Position numbers and translations under genes: made by a program. The notes below the pieces were generated by a model. The model saw only the letters and a program-made list of their open reading frames with translations. It did no database searches and was not told where the DNA came from. Shown in pieces: positions 25,873 to 34,574 of a stretch of DNA of 64,000 bases. The stretch is taken from assembly GCF_003955715.1 (NCBI RefSeq), contig NZ_CP034463.1, positions 4,960,001 to 5,024,000 of the forward strand, in the 5' to 3' direction. Numbering within the stretch: position 1 is the stretch's first letter; each line of letters opens with the position of its first letter. Source of the stretch: Streptomyces aquilus (GTDB taxonomy: Bacteria > Actinomycetota > Actinomycetes > Streptomycetales > Streptomycetaceae).

Positions 25873-26448
25873 ATGGCTGTAAGCCTGTCCAAGGGTGGCA
25901 ACGTCTCGCTCACCAAGGAGGCTCCGGGCCTGACCGCCGTCACCGTGGGCCTCGGCTGGGACGTCCGCACGACCACCGGTACGGACTTCGACCTCGACGC
26001 CTCCGCGATCGCGGTCAACACGCAGGGCAAGGTCTACTCCGACGCCCACTTCGTGTTCTTCAACAACAAGCAGACCCCGGACAACACCATCGTCCACACC
26101 GGTGACAACCGCACCGGCGAGGGCGCGGGCGACGACGAGGCGATCAACGTCAACCTGGCCGGTCTGCCGGCCGACATCGACAAGATCGTCTTCCCGGTCT
26201 CGATCTACGACGCGGAGAACCGCTCGCAGAACTTCGGCCAGGTCCGCAACGCCTACATCCGCATCGTCAACCAGGCCGGCGGCGCCGAGATCGCGCGCTA
26301 CGACCTGTCCGAGGACGCGGCCACCGAGACCGCCATGGTCTTCGGCGAGCTGTACCGCAACGGCGCGGAGTGGAAGTTCCGCGCCGTCGGCCAGGGCTAC
26401 GCCTCCGGCCTGGTCGGTATCGCGCAGGACTTCGGCGTCAACGTCTGA
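25873..26448 (+). CDS. terD: TerD-family stress protein
   Basis: A 191-residue TerD/TerZ domain protein. [39 protein letters not shown] and [16 protein letters not shown] carry the acidic clusters that bind calcium in this family. Such proteins are named for tellurite resistance; in actinomycetes they are abundant and linked to stress and development. The gene is monocistronic, with AAAGGA upstream of the ATG and a good terminator after it. Confidence 0.95.
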   Translation: MAVSLSKGGNVSLTKEAPGLTAVTVGLGWDVRTTTGTDFDLDASAIAVNTQGKVYSDAHFVFFNNKQTPDNTIVHTGDNRTGEGAGDDEAINVNLAGLPADIDKIVFPVSIYDAENRSQNFGQVRNAYIRIVNQAGGAEIARYDLSEDAATETAMVFGELYRNGAEWKFRAVGQGYASGLVGIAQDFGVNV

Positions 26449-26464
26449 CGGTTGCGTGGTTGTC

Positions 26465-26496
26465 CCGGAACCCCCGGCTTCGGCCGGGGGTTCCGG
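26465..26496 (+). terminator. terD terminator
   Basis: CCGGAACCCCCGGC pairs perfectly with GCCGGGGGTTCCGG around a TTCG tetraloop and is followed by TTTG. It begins 17 bp after the terD stop codon. Confidence 0.9.
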
Positions 26497-26520
26497 TTTG
26501 TCCGGGGGTAGCGTCGGCGC

Positions 26521-27051
26521 GTGCGTCTCGAATCGCTTCCCCTGACGGCCGATCACGACATTCCGGCCCCCGTGCTCACCGAACTCACCGCGCTCTACGC
26601 CTCCAACCGTGAGTTCCACGCCCTCAGCGGCGACTTCCCCGACCCGGACGACATCCGTCCCGAGCAGGTGGCCGCCGCACTGGCCGACGAGTTGGCCAAC
26701 CCGGAGGTGGAGGTGCTGCTCGCCCGGAGCGAGGGCAGGGTGGTGGGGGTGGTGATCACTCTCGCCCACCATCCCGATCCGTCCGATCCCGACCCGTGGA
26801 TCGGGCTGCTGATGGTGGACGCCGCGGCACATCGCAAGGGGGTCGGCACGCGGGTCGCGGGTCTTGTGGAGGAGCGGTTCCGCGCGGGCGGTCGTACCGC
26901 CGTACGGCTCGCCGTTCTCGACAACAACCCCAAGGGGCTCGCCTTCTGGACCGCCCTCGGCTTCGAGGTCATCGGGCACCGGGCCGACCTTCAGCTCGGT
27001 CGTCCCTGTGCCGTGCTGCGCAAGGTGCTGGGCGGTGCCCGCCAGGAGTGA
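26521..27051 (+). CDS. GNAT acetyltransferase
   Basis: A 176-residue GNAT protein. VEVLLARSEGRVVGVVITLAHH, IGLLMVDAAAHRKGVGTRVAGLVEE (acetyl-CoA loop) and VLDNNPKGLAFWTALGFEVIG are the canonical segments. The substrate is unknown. It is probably leaderless: TAGCGT lies 6 nt before the GTG at 26521, just beyond the terD terminator. Confidence 0.85.
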   Translation: MRLESLPLTADHDIPAPVLTELTALYASNREFHALSGDFPDPDDIRPEQVAAALADELANPEVEVLLARSEGRVVGVVITLAHHPDPSDPDPWIGLLMVDAAAHRKGVGTRVAGLVEERFRAGGRTAVRLAVLDNNPKGLAFWTALGFEVIGHRADLQLGRPCAVLRKVLGGARQE

Positions 27052-27087
27052 CGTTTTCGGTGCCGACTGCGCTGGAGGAGCGGAGAG

Positions 27088-27115
27088 TTGACCATGGGTC
27101 AAGTGTCCGTATAGC
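27088..27115 (+). promoter_or_regulatory. promoter with dyad, upstream of the M4 protease gene
   Basis: TTGACC (27088-27093) and TATAGC (27110-27115), 16 nt apart, form a good vegetative promoter. The -35 lies inside the perfect palindrome TTGACC-ATG-GGTCAA (27088-27102), a possible operator. The resulting leader of ~170 nt includes a CGGCCTGT/ACAGGCCG hairpin at 27164-27182. Confidence 0.6.
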
Positions 27116-27291
27116 GGATCTCGGCTCCTGACTTTCGGACAAGAACACGTAAAGTCTTGACGGCGGCCTGTCAAACAGGCCGGTTCGGGTGTCACCCTCT
27201 CCTCGCTCGCCGCAACTCTGTGCCCCACCTGTGCCAGTCCTGTGCCTCGCCAGTGCCTCGACACCCTTGAGGCCGGCCCGAAGGAGACCGA

Positions 27292-28926
27292 GTGAGACTG
27301 CAGTCCCGCACCCCCAGCGCCTCCCGCACTCCCCGTACGACCACCCTGCGTGCCGCCGCCCTCATCGGCTCGGCGGCGATGGTCGTGCTCGCGCTGCAGA
27401 ACGGTGCCGCCACCGCGGCCCCCGAGTCCGTCAACGGGGCGAGCGCCCTCCCGCTCAGCGCCTCGGCCCGGGCCGCCGCGCTCAAGTCGGCGCAGGACGC
27501 GGCCGGTTCGACCGCCGCCGAGCTCGGGCTCGGCGCCCAGGAGGCGCTCGTCGTCCGGGACGTCGTCAAGGACGCCGACGGCACCGTGCACACCCGCTAC
27601 GAGCGCACCTACGCCGGTCTGCCCGTCCTGGGCGGCGATCTGGTCACCCACGTGGCGAAGAGCGGCGCGCTCAAGGGCGTCAGCAAGGCGACCGGCGCGC
27701 GCATAGCCGTCGCGTCGACGGACGCGCGGATATCCGCCGCCACGGCCAAGAAGGCCGCCCTCGCCGACGCCGGTTCCGGGAACGCCTCCGCCCGCAAGGT
27801 GGTCTGGGCCGCCGGGGCCAAGTCCGTCCTCGCCTACGAGTCCGTCGTCAAGGGCGTGCAGGCCGACGGCACTCCCAGCGAGCTGCACGTCATCACCGAC
27901 GCCACCACCGGCAAGAAGATCTACGAGTACCAGGGCATCGACACCGGCACGGGCACCAGCGAGTACAGCGGGACCGTGACGCTGGGCACCACCGCCGCCG
28001 CCTCCGGGGGCTTCGACCTTCTCGACTCCGGGCGCGGCGGGCACAAGACGTACGACCTCAACGGGGGTACGTCCGGGACCGGGACCCTCTTCCACGACGC
28101 CGACGACGCCTGGGGCGACGGCACCCCGGCCAACCGGCAGACCGCCGCCGTCGACGCGGCCTACGGCGCGGCCGTCACCTGGGACTTCTACAAGTCCGCC
28201 TTCAACCGCAACGGCATCGCCGGCGACGGCAAGGCCGCCTACTCCCGGGTGCACTACGGCAACGCGTACGTCAACGCCTTCTGGAACGACAGCTGCTTCT
28301 GCATGACGTACGGCGACGGCTCGGGCAACTCCCACCCGCTGACCTCGCTCGACGTCGCGGGCCACGAGATGAGCCACGGGCTGACGGCGGCCACCGCGGG
28401 GCTGAAGTACAGCCGGGAGTCGGGCGGGCTCAACGAGGCCACCTCCGACATCTTCGGCACGTCCGTGGAGTTCTTCGCCAACAACTCCGCCGACGTCGGT
28501 GACTACCTCATCGGCGAGAAGATCGACATCAACGGTGACGGCACTCCGCTGCGCTACATGGACAAGCCCAGCAAGGACGGCGGCTCGGCCGACTACTGGT
28601 CGCGCAACGTGGGCCGGCTCGACGTGCACTACTCGTCCGGTGTCGCCAACCACTTCTTCTATCTGCTGAGCGAGGGCAGCGGCGCGAAGACGATCAACGG
28701 GGTGAGCTACAACTCGCCCACGTACGACGGCTCCACGGTCGCCGGCATCGGCCGCGCCAAGGCCTACCAGATCTGGTACAAGGCCCTGACGACGTACTTC
28801 ACCTCCTCGACCGACTACGCGGGCGCCCGCACCGGCACCCTCAAGGCGGCGAGCGACCTGTACGGCGCGGGCAGCGCCGAGTACAACGCGGTGGCGGCGG
28901 CCTGGAAGGCCGTCAACGTGCAGTAG
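27292..28926 (+). CDS. secreted M4 (thermolysin-family) neutral metalloprotease
   Basis: A 544-residue preproprotein. A signal peptide (ending around ATAAPES) and an FTP/PepSY-like propeptide (~60-210; YERTYAGLPVLGGDLVTHV) precede the catalytic domain. Zinc site: HEMSHGLT with the third ligand in ESGGLNEATSDIFG; catalytic His in DVHYSSGVANHFFYLLSEG. It is an extracellular protease for nutrient scavenging or development. It starts at a GTG at 27292 after GAAGGAGA. No C-terminal P-domain follows the catalytic domain. Confidence 0.95.
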   Translation: MRLQSRTPSASRTPRTTTLRAAALIGSAAMVVLALQNGAATAAPESVNGASALPLSASARAAALKSAQDAAGSTAAELGLGAQEALVVRDVVKDADGTVHTRYERTYAGLPVLGGDLVTHVAKSGALKGVSKATGARIAVASTDARISAATAKKAALADAGSGNASARKVVWAAGAKSVLAYESVVKGVQADGTPSELHVITDATTGKKIYEYQGIDTGTGTSEYSGTVTLGTTAAASGGFDLLDSGRGGHKTYDLNGGTSGTGTLFHDADDAWGDGTPANRQTAAVDAAYGAAVTWDFYKSAFNRNGIAGDGKAAYSRVHYGNAYVNAFWNDSCFCMTYGDGSGNSHPLTSLDVAGHEMSHGLTAATAGLKYSRESGGLNEATSDIFGTSVEFFANNSADVGDYLIGEKIDINGDGTPLRYMDKPSKDGGSADYWSRNVGRLDVHYSSGVANHFFYLLSEGSGAKTINGVSYNSPTYDGSTVAGIGRAKAYQIWYKALTTYFTSSTDYAGARTGTLKAASDLYGAGSAEYNAVAAAWKAVNVQ

Positions 28927-29193
28927 CCGTACGGCCCTTGTGGGCATACCCAGGCCGTCCGCCTCGGCATCTCGCGCATCCGGATGTGGGTGTTGTTGCC
29001 GATGCGGGCGGCCGCCGGGCCGGCGCAGACTGTGCGGGGTGCGACCACAGAGCCCGCTCGTCCTGGTGATCGGCGACGGCGGCATCGGCCTGTCCGGCGG
29101 CGCCGTCGGCGGGTCCCGAGGCCGTCCGGTGCGTACGGTGGTCTGTCGGCGGATCATCAGTACGCGCCGGGCGGCTCCCCGGGCGGCCGAACC

Positions 29194-31563
29194 TCAGCGG
29201 TCGGCGGCCACCGCGAGAGTGGCGATCTGGGTGCGGGACGCATAGCCGAGCTTGCCCATGATGTGCTCCATGTGCGAGTCCACGGTGCGCTTGGAGATGC
29301 TGAGCCGTTCCGCGATACGCCGGTTCGACAGGCCCTCCGCGACCAGGGTCGCGATCTCCCGCTCCCGGGCGGTGAGTGCGGCCCAACCGCCGTTTCCCCG
29401 GGCTCCCTTGGCGCCGGCTTCCGTGCCGGCCGGATGGCGCTCGGCGACGGCCCGGTCGACGGCCTCCTGGAGCGACAGCGCGGCTCCGGCGGCGTACGAC
29501 TCCTCGTGGCGGCGCTCGCCGAGGGCGCCGCGGGTGGCGGCCGTCGCCTCGGCGTGGGCCCGGTGCATGGCGGGGATGCCGAGCCGCGGGTCGTGGAACC
29601 TCTCCCACAGCCGGTCGGCGGCGCCCAGCAGCGCGGCCGCCCGCTCGTGGCGGCCCTCGGCGGCGGCGATCCAGCCGAGGGTGTCGATGCAGAAGGCGAT
29701 GCCCTGGGCGTGGTTGATCTCCAGGCACATGGTGAGCGCGGAGCGCAGCACGGTCGCCGACTCCTCGTGCCGGCCGAGCCCCCACAGGGCGCAGCCCTGG
29801 ATCCAGCCGACCCAGCCCTGCACCCAGCGCTCCCCCAGCGGCTCCAGGACCGGGCGGGTCTCCTCGCAGGTGGCGAGGGTCTTGTCGTACTCGCCGGCGC
29901 AGACGTACGCCCCGCACATCGTGCCCAGCATCCATGCCTCGCCGCCCCGTTCACCGAGGCCGGCGAACCGCTCGCGGGCGTCCGTGAGCCGTTCCAGCGC
30001 CCAGTCGACCTCGCCGACCAGGGTGTGGGCGAGGCCGCGGTTGAAGACGACGTAGGCGGCGTCGACGCTGCCGCCGTCCTCGTGCGCGGCGTCCTCGGCG
30101 CGTCCGGTCAGCTCCAGGCCGCGGCCGTGGGCGCCGGACATGAGGCTGAGGTGGCCGGCGACGCGCAGGGCGGTCACCCGGGCGGGGTGCGGTTCGGGAC
30201 ACAGCGGCAGCAGCCGCTCCAGCCAGTACAGGCCCTCGACGGTGCGTCCGGTGCCGAGCCACAGGCCCCACAGGGCGGCGGCGAGCCGGAGGCCCGCGGT
30301 GGCCTCGCCGGGTTCGGTGCAGCAGAACTCCAGGGCCGAGCGCAGACTGGCCCGCTCCCGCCAGGCCCTGCGCATCCACCCCACCTGGTCACGGGTGAGC
30401 CAGCGGGCGTCGAACTCCTCGGCCAGGGCGAGGCAGTGGTCGCGGTGGCGGGTGCGGTACTCCAGCTCGGCGCCGCTCTCGGCGAGGCGCTCGCGGCCGT
30501 ACTCGCGGATGGTGTCGAGCATGCGGTAGCGGGCGTCGCCGCCGTCGCCCTCGTCGTCGAGCCGCAGCACGATCGCCTTGTCGACCAGCCCGATCAGGCA
30601 CTCCAGGATCTCCTCGGGCGGCAGCCCGGGCCCGGCGCAGACCTCCTCGGCGGCGGTCAGCTCGAACTCCCCCGCGAACACCGACAGCCGCACCCACAGC
30701 ACCTGCTCCTGCTCGGTGCACAGTCCATGGCTCCAGTCGATGGCCGTGCGCAGCGTCTGGTGCCGGGGCAGCACTCCGCGGCTGCCGCCGGACAGGAGGC
30801 GGAAGCGGCGGTCGAGACGGGCGAGGAGCTGTTCCAGGGAGAGGGCGCGCAGGCGTACGGCGGCCAGTTCGATGGCCAGCGGGATGCCGTCCAGGCGGTG
30901 GCACAGGCGGGCCACCGGGCCGCGGTTGGCGTCGGTGAGCGCGAAGCCGCGCACCACGGCCGCCGCGCGTTCGGCGAACAGCAGCATGGCGTCGCCGGGT
31001 TCGGCGCCGGGCCGGGCGTCGTCGTCCGGGTCGATGACGGGCAGCGGCAGCACCTGGAGCACCCGTTCGCCGGGCGCGTCCAACGGCTGCCTGCTGGTCG
31101 CCAGGATGCGCGCCTGCGGGCAATGGCGCAGCACGGACTGGGCGAACACCGCGCAGGCGTCGACGAGATGCTCGCAGGTGTCGAGGACGAGCAGCAGCCT
31201 GCGGGCCCCGAAGTAGGCGATGAGCGCCTCCAGCGGGGTGCGGGCCGCCCGCTCGGACTGCTCGGGCAGCTCCACGACCGCCGCGACCGCGTTGGCCAGC
31301 AGCTCCGGGTCGCGCAGCTCGGACAGCTCCACGAAGTACACGCCGTCCGGGCAGCGTTCCCGCATCCGCCGGGCCGTGCGCAGCGCCAGCCGGGTCTTGC
31401 CGACCCCGCCCGCGCCCATCAGCGTCACCAGCCGCTCCCGCTGCACCACGTCCTGGATCTCGGCGAGTTCGGCCTCGCGGCCGATGAACCGGGTGAGTTC
31501 GGCGGGCAGTCCGACGTCGTCCGTGTCATGGGCCGGCAGCGCGGGCTGTACGAAGCTGTCCAT
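29194..31563 (-). CDS. LuxR-family regulator with NB-ARC-like ATPase and TPR region
   Basis: A 789-residue protein. FIGREAELAEIQ leads to the P-loop MGAGGVGKTRLALRTA and Walker B LLLVLDTCEHLVDA, then an AfsR/NB-ARC-like ATPase module. The middle third (~400-690) is helical, TPR-like. The C-terminus has a LuxR HTH, LTAREREIATLVAEGLSNRRIAERLSISKRTVDSHMEHIMGKL. Such ATP-dependent regulators often control antibiotic genes, but this one lies beside proteases, not the NRPS cluster. Promoter dyad at 31589-31618. The 267-bp gap to the M4 gene shows nothing notable. Confidence 0.9.
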   Translation of the reverse strand: MDSFVQPALPAHDTDDVGLPAELTRFIGREAELAEIQDVVQRERLVTLMGAGGVGKTRLALRTARRMRERCPDGVYFVELSELRDPELLANAVAAVVELPEQSERAARTPLEALIAYFGARRLLLVLDTCEHLVDACAVFAQSVLRHCPQARILATSRQPLDAPGERVLQVLPLPVIDPDDDARPGAEPGDAMLLFAERAAAVVRGFALTDANRGPVARLCHRLDGIPLAIELAAVRLRALSLEQLLARLDRRFRLLSGGSRGVLPRHQTLRTAIDWSHGLCTEQEQVLWVRLSVFAGEFELTAAEEVCAGPGLPPEEILECLIGLVDKAIVLRLDDEGDGGDARYRMLDTIREYGRERLAESGAELEYRTRHRDHCLALAEEFDARWLTRDQVGWMRRAWRERASLRSALEFCCTEPGEATAGLRLAAALWGLWLGTGRTVEGLYWLERLLPLCPEPHPARVTALRVAGHLSLMSGAHGRGLELTGRAEDAAHEDGGSVDAAYVVFNRGLAHTLVGEVDWALERLTDARERFAGLGERGGEAWMLGTMCGAYVCAGEYDKTLATCEETRPVLEPLGERWVQGWVGWIQGCALWGLGRHEESATVLRSALTMCLEINHAQGIAFCIDTLGWIAAAEGRHERAAALLGAADRLWERFHDPRLGIPAMHRAHAEATAATRGALGERRHEESYAAGAALSLQEAVDRAVAERHPAGTEAGAKGARGNGGWAALTAREREIATLVAEGLSNRRIAERLSISKRTVDSHMEHIMGKLGYASRTQIATLAVAADR

Positions 31564-31588
31564 GGCGCCCCTTCGGCAGCGGGACCGG

Positions 31589-31618
31589 ATACCTACCCGG
31601 GGCGCTCACCCTAGGTAT
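31589..31618. promoter_or_regulatory. inverted repeat before the NB-ARC LuxR gene
   Basis: ATACCTA (31589-31595) and TAGGTAT (31612-31618) are perfect 7-bp arms 16 nt apart, 26-55 bp upstream of the start codon at 31563. They are candidates for autoregulation by the LuxR protein. Confidence 0.5.
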
Positions 31619-31698
31619 ACCGATGCGCGCGCGGGGCGGCCCTGCGCAAGGTGCCCGCATACGACCGCCTGAGGTCGGCTTGTGATCACCGGCGACCG

Positions 31699-33096
31699 CT
31701 ATGGGTGTGCCGGCTTGCCCTCTCCGTACAGCCACTCGTCCCAGATCGCGTCGAAGTCCTCGTCGGGCGCCTGCTGTTCGACGTAGGCCGTGAAGTCGTC
31801 GGTGCCGGCGTTGCCGTGCCGGTGTTCGGCCGTCCAGCCCTGGACGATGTCGTAGAAGGTGTCGTCCCCGACCTGCTGCCGGATCTTGTGGACGACCATC
31901 GCGCCGCGCTGGTAGACGGGGTCGTCGGAGATGTGCGCGCCGCTCGTGGGCTCGGCCGGCGGGAAGGCCCACAGGTCCGGGTACTCGTCCTCGCCCTCCT
32001 CGTACAGCTCGTCGAAGGTGTCCTGGGCGCTGTCGCCGCCCTCGTCCTCCTCCCACAGCCACTCCGCGTAGGTCGCGAACCCCTCGTTGAGCCACATGTC
32101 CCGCCAGCTCTTCGGCGTGACGGAGTCGCCGAACCACTGGTGGGCGAGTTCGTGGACGAGGAGCCCGGTGTCGGGGGCGCCCGGGAAGAACGGCCGGTTC
32201 TGGGTCTCCAGCGCGTACTCGGCGTCGTCCTCGCCGCCGACGATCGCGCCGGCGGAGGAGAAGGGGTACGGCCCGAAGTTGGTCTCCGCCCAGTCCATGA
32301 CCTCGGGCAGCCGGTCCAGCACCTTCGCGTTCTCCCCTTCCTGGACGGCGCTGTGGACGGGCACGCCCCCGGCGGTGGACCGGTGGATGTCGTAGTCGCC
32401 GATGGCGAGGGTGGCGACATAGCTCGCCATGGGCTCGGCGGCGTGCCAGGCGAAGGTGGTGCGCCCGTCGCGGGTCTCCTTGCCGCGCAGCTCCCCGTTG
32501 GAAGCGGCCTCCAGTCCCTCCGGGACGGTGACCGTGATGTCGTACGACGCCTTGTCCGAGGGGTGGTGGTTGCCGGGGAACCAGGTCATCGAGCCGACCG
32601 GCTCGCCCAGGGCGAGGGCCCCGTCGGCGGTGCGCAGCCAGCCCTCGTGGGAGCCGTCGGCGTCGGTGAGGGTGCGCGGGGTGCCGGAGTAGCGGACCTC
32701 GGCCTCGAAGGTCTCGCCGTCGTCGAGGTCGTCGTGGGGGCGGACGGTCAGTTCCTGCCCGGTGCGGTTCCAGCGCGCGGGCTTGCCCTCGACGGTGACC
32801 TTCTCGACGTCCAGGCCCTTCAGGTCCAGGTCGAAGGCGGACAGGTCCTGGGTGGCCCGGGCGGTGAGGGCGGCGGTGCCGGTGAGCCGGTGCGTGTCGG
32901 GGTCGTAGGACAGCCGCAGGTCGTAGTGGCCGACGTCGTAGCCGCCGTTGCCCGCCTTGGGGAAGTACGGGTCCCGGACCCCTGCCCCGCCCGGAGTGCC
33001 CTGCACACCGCCGTCGCCGCCGCACGCCGTGGCCGTCAGGGCGAGGGCGGTGAGGGCGGCCACACAGGCCGGGACAAGGCGCACGGATCTGGACAT
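31699..33096 (-). CDS. M1-family zinc metallopeptidase lipoprotein
   Basis: A 465-residue lipoprotein: signal peptide with lipobox LTATAC, then an aminopeptidase N-like beta domain and gluzincin catalytic domain. The zinc site is HELAHQWFGD with the downstream NEGFATYAEWL; the substrate-amine loop, here GGEDDAEYALE, replaces the usual GAMEN. It lacks the C-terminal helical domain of full M1 enzymes, as in short actinobacterial forms. It would act on peptides outside the membrane. TAGGAT 7 nt before the ATG suggests a leaderless mRNA. Confidence 0.92.
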   Translation of the reverse strand: MSRSVRLVPACVAALTALALTATACGGDGGVQGTPGGAGVRDPYFPKAGNGGYDVGHYDLRLSYDPDTHRLTGTAALTARATQDLSAFDLDLKGLDVEKVTVEGKPARWNRTGQELTVRPHDDLDDGETFEAEVRYSGTPRTLTDADGSHEGWLRTADGALALGEPVGSMTWFPGNHHPSDKASYDITVTVPEGLEAASNGELRGKETRDGRTTFAWHAAEPMASYVATLAIGDYDIHRSTAGGVPVHSAVQEGENAKVLDRLPEVMDWAETNFGPYPFSSAGAIVGGEDDAEYALETQNRPFFPGAPDTGLLVHELAHQWFGDSVTPKSWRDMWLNEGFATYAEWLWEEDEGGDSAQDTFDELYEEGEDEYPDLWAFPPAEPTSGAHISDDPVYQRGAMVVHKIRQQVGDDTFYDIVQGWTAEHRHGNAGTDDFTAYVEQQAPDEDFDAIWDEWLYGEGKPAHP

Positions 33097-33155
33097 GTCA
33101 GCGATCCTATGGCGCGCCGAGGTCCCGGTTCCGGCGGCGTGACACCATCACGTAC

Positions 33156-33656
33156 GTGCTCGACATCGGCTACGCCCTCTCCAACCGCTTCCCCGACCCG
33201 CCCCAGACGGACTACCGCCGCGTGGACGTCCGCACGCTGCGGCACGACCTGTTCTGCGGGGACGTCTACCTCGCCGACACCAAGGCGGACCGGGAGCTGT
33301 CCACAGCCTGGGGATGGGTGCCGGTGCTCGACTTCGCGTGGGCGCTGTGCGACATCGTGGAACGCCTCGACCGCGACCCGGCCGGCTCCCGTGCGTCCCG
33401 CCCCCAGCACGCCGAACTCGACTTCACCGAGTCCACCGACCGCATGCTCTTCGAGCGCCGCTTCGGCTGGGTGGACATCGAGTCGGACTGGATGCCGGCC
33501 GAGGAACCCCCGCTGACCTTCTCCCACGCCGAACTGCGCCGCGAGTCCCGCGACTTCCTCCACGACCTCATCGCCGACCTGGTCGACCTCCACGAGGGCC
33601 TGGGCGAGAACCCGGCGATCTGGAGTCTGCAGGCGACGTTCCCCCGGGTGAGCTGA
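33156..33656 (+). CDS. conserved hypothetical protein
   Basis: A 166-residue acidic, aromatic-rich protein read from a GTG at 33156. There is no signal peptide or membrane segment. Recognisable stretches are GWVPVLDFAWALCDIVERL and FTESTDRMLFERRFGWVDIESDW, and the C-terminus is helical (RRESRDFLHDLIADLVDLHEGLG). It is divergent from the M1 peptidase gene with only 59 bp between. I do not recognise a family; the codon bias is native. Confidence 0.7.
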   Translation: MLDIGYALSNRFPDPPQTDYRRVDVRTLRHDLFCGDVYLADTKADRELSTAWGWVPVLDFAWALCDIVERLDRDPAGSRASRPQHAELDFTESTDRMLFERRFGWVDIESDWMPAEEPPLTFSHAELRRESRDFLHDLIADLVDLHEGLGENPAIWSLQATFPRVS

Positions 33657-33714
33657 GCCAGGCCTGCCCTGCCCGGCGGCTCAGGGAGTCGGGGGGCCTC
33701 GGACACTCCCCCCG

Positions 33715-34392
33715 TCAGCCCTCCACCCGGATGCCCATCTGGGCCGCCAGCACCGGTGCCAGGTCCATCAGTTGGGCCGTGCTGATCACCGACCCCGCCA
33801 GCCGCTCCACGCCCCGCGCGATGTCCAGTTCGACCGCACCCCGCAGGTCGACGTCCGTCAGGGTCGCCGCGGTCAGGTCCGCGCGTTTGAGGGCGCAGTC
33901 GATGAACTCGACGCGTGCCAGGTGGGCGCCCCCGAAGTCGGGTTCCACCAGGACGCAGCCTTCGAAGACGACGTCTCTGAGCCGGGCCGTGCGCAGGTTC
34001 AGGTAGTCGATCTTGCCGCCGCGGATCACCACCCGCTCCAGCACCGCCCCGTGCATCTGCACGCCGCCCAGCCGGGCGTCCACCAGCTCGACGTCTCGCA
34101 GGGTCGCCTCGGACAGGTCGGTGCCGACGCCCCGTACGCCGGTGAGCACCGAGTCCAGGACGCGCGCGTGGCGCAGCCGCGTCTCGTCCAGCGCGCAGCC
34201 CGTCAGCGCGCAGTCCATGAAGCGGGCGCCCCCGCCGTCCTGCCCGGCGAGGTCCAGCTCCCGGAACCCCAGCCCGTCGTAGTCCCCGTCCGGTTCCAGC
34301 GCACCCCCGTCGAACGCCTCCAACGCCGGCAACCGCACCTCCGGCCGCCGCGCACTCTTCACGCCCGTTCCGCCCACCGCTCTGCTCGCCAT
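33715..34392 (-). CDS. pentapeptide-repeat protein
   Basis: A 225-residue protein whose residues ~55-190 are a right-handed quadrilateral beta-helix of A(D/N)LxX-type units: LDLAGQDGGGARFMDCALTG, TDLSEATLRDVEL, ADLTAATLTDVDLRGA and others. Some family members mimic DNA and protect gyrase from drugs or toxins, but most have no assigned role. The ATG at 34392 is favoured over 34407 because of the GGGGGG just upstream. It stands alone. Confidence 0.88.
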   Translation of the reverse strand: MASRAVGGTGVKSARRPEVRLPALEAFDGGALEPDGDYDGLGFRELDLAGQDGGGARFMDCALTGCALDETRLRHARVLDSVLTGVRGVGTDLSEATLRDVELVDARLGGVQMHGAVLERVVIRGGKIDYLNLRTARLRDVVFEGCVLVEPDFGGAHLARVEFIDCALKRADLTAATLTDVDLRGAVELDIARGVERLAGSVISTAQLMDLAPVLAAQMGIRVEG

Positions 34393-34506
34393 CCCCCCAT
34401 GCTGCACCGCACCACTGACAACGCCCCGGGATCTACGCCCTGACCTGGAAAGACGCCCCTCACGTCACATTTCGGCCCGCGCGGACGTCATATTCGCGAC
34501 ATCCCC

Positions 34507-34566
34507 CACCACCGTCAGCCCACACCACCGTCAGCCCACACCACCGTCAGCCCACCCCACCGTGAG
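34507..34566 (+). repeat. 16-bp tandem repeat just upstream of a flavoprotein gene
   Basis: Three exact copies of CACCACCGTCAGCCCA (34507-34522, 34523-34538, 34539-34554) and a fourth partial, diverged copy that runs into the SD (GAGGA) of the gene at 34575. Copy number is likely to vary between strains. Confidence 0.9.
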
Positions 34567-34574
34567 GACACCCC

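Noticed and set aside
25816..29157. Very long minus-strand open frame (1113 codons) opposite terD, a GNAT gene and the M4 protease gene
   Set aside because: It is antisense to three well-supported genes, its product is low-complexity Arg/Gly/Val, and it results from the GC-biased third codon positions.
28984..31614. 876-codon plus-strand open frame opposite the NB-ARC LuxR gene
   Set aside because: No recognisable domains; the minus-strand frame has P-loop, TPR and HTH motifs in order. It is a shadow of that gene.
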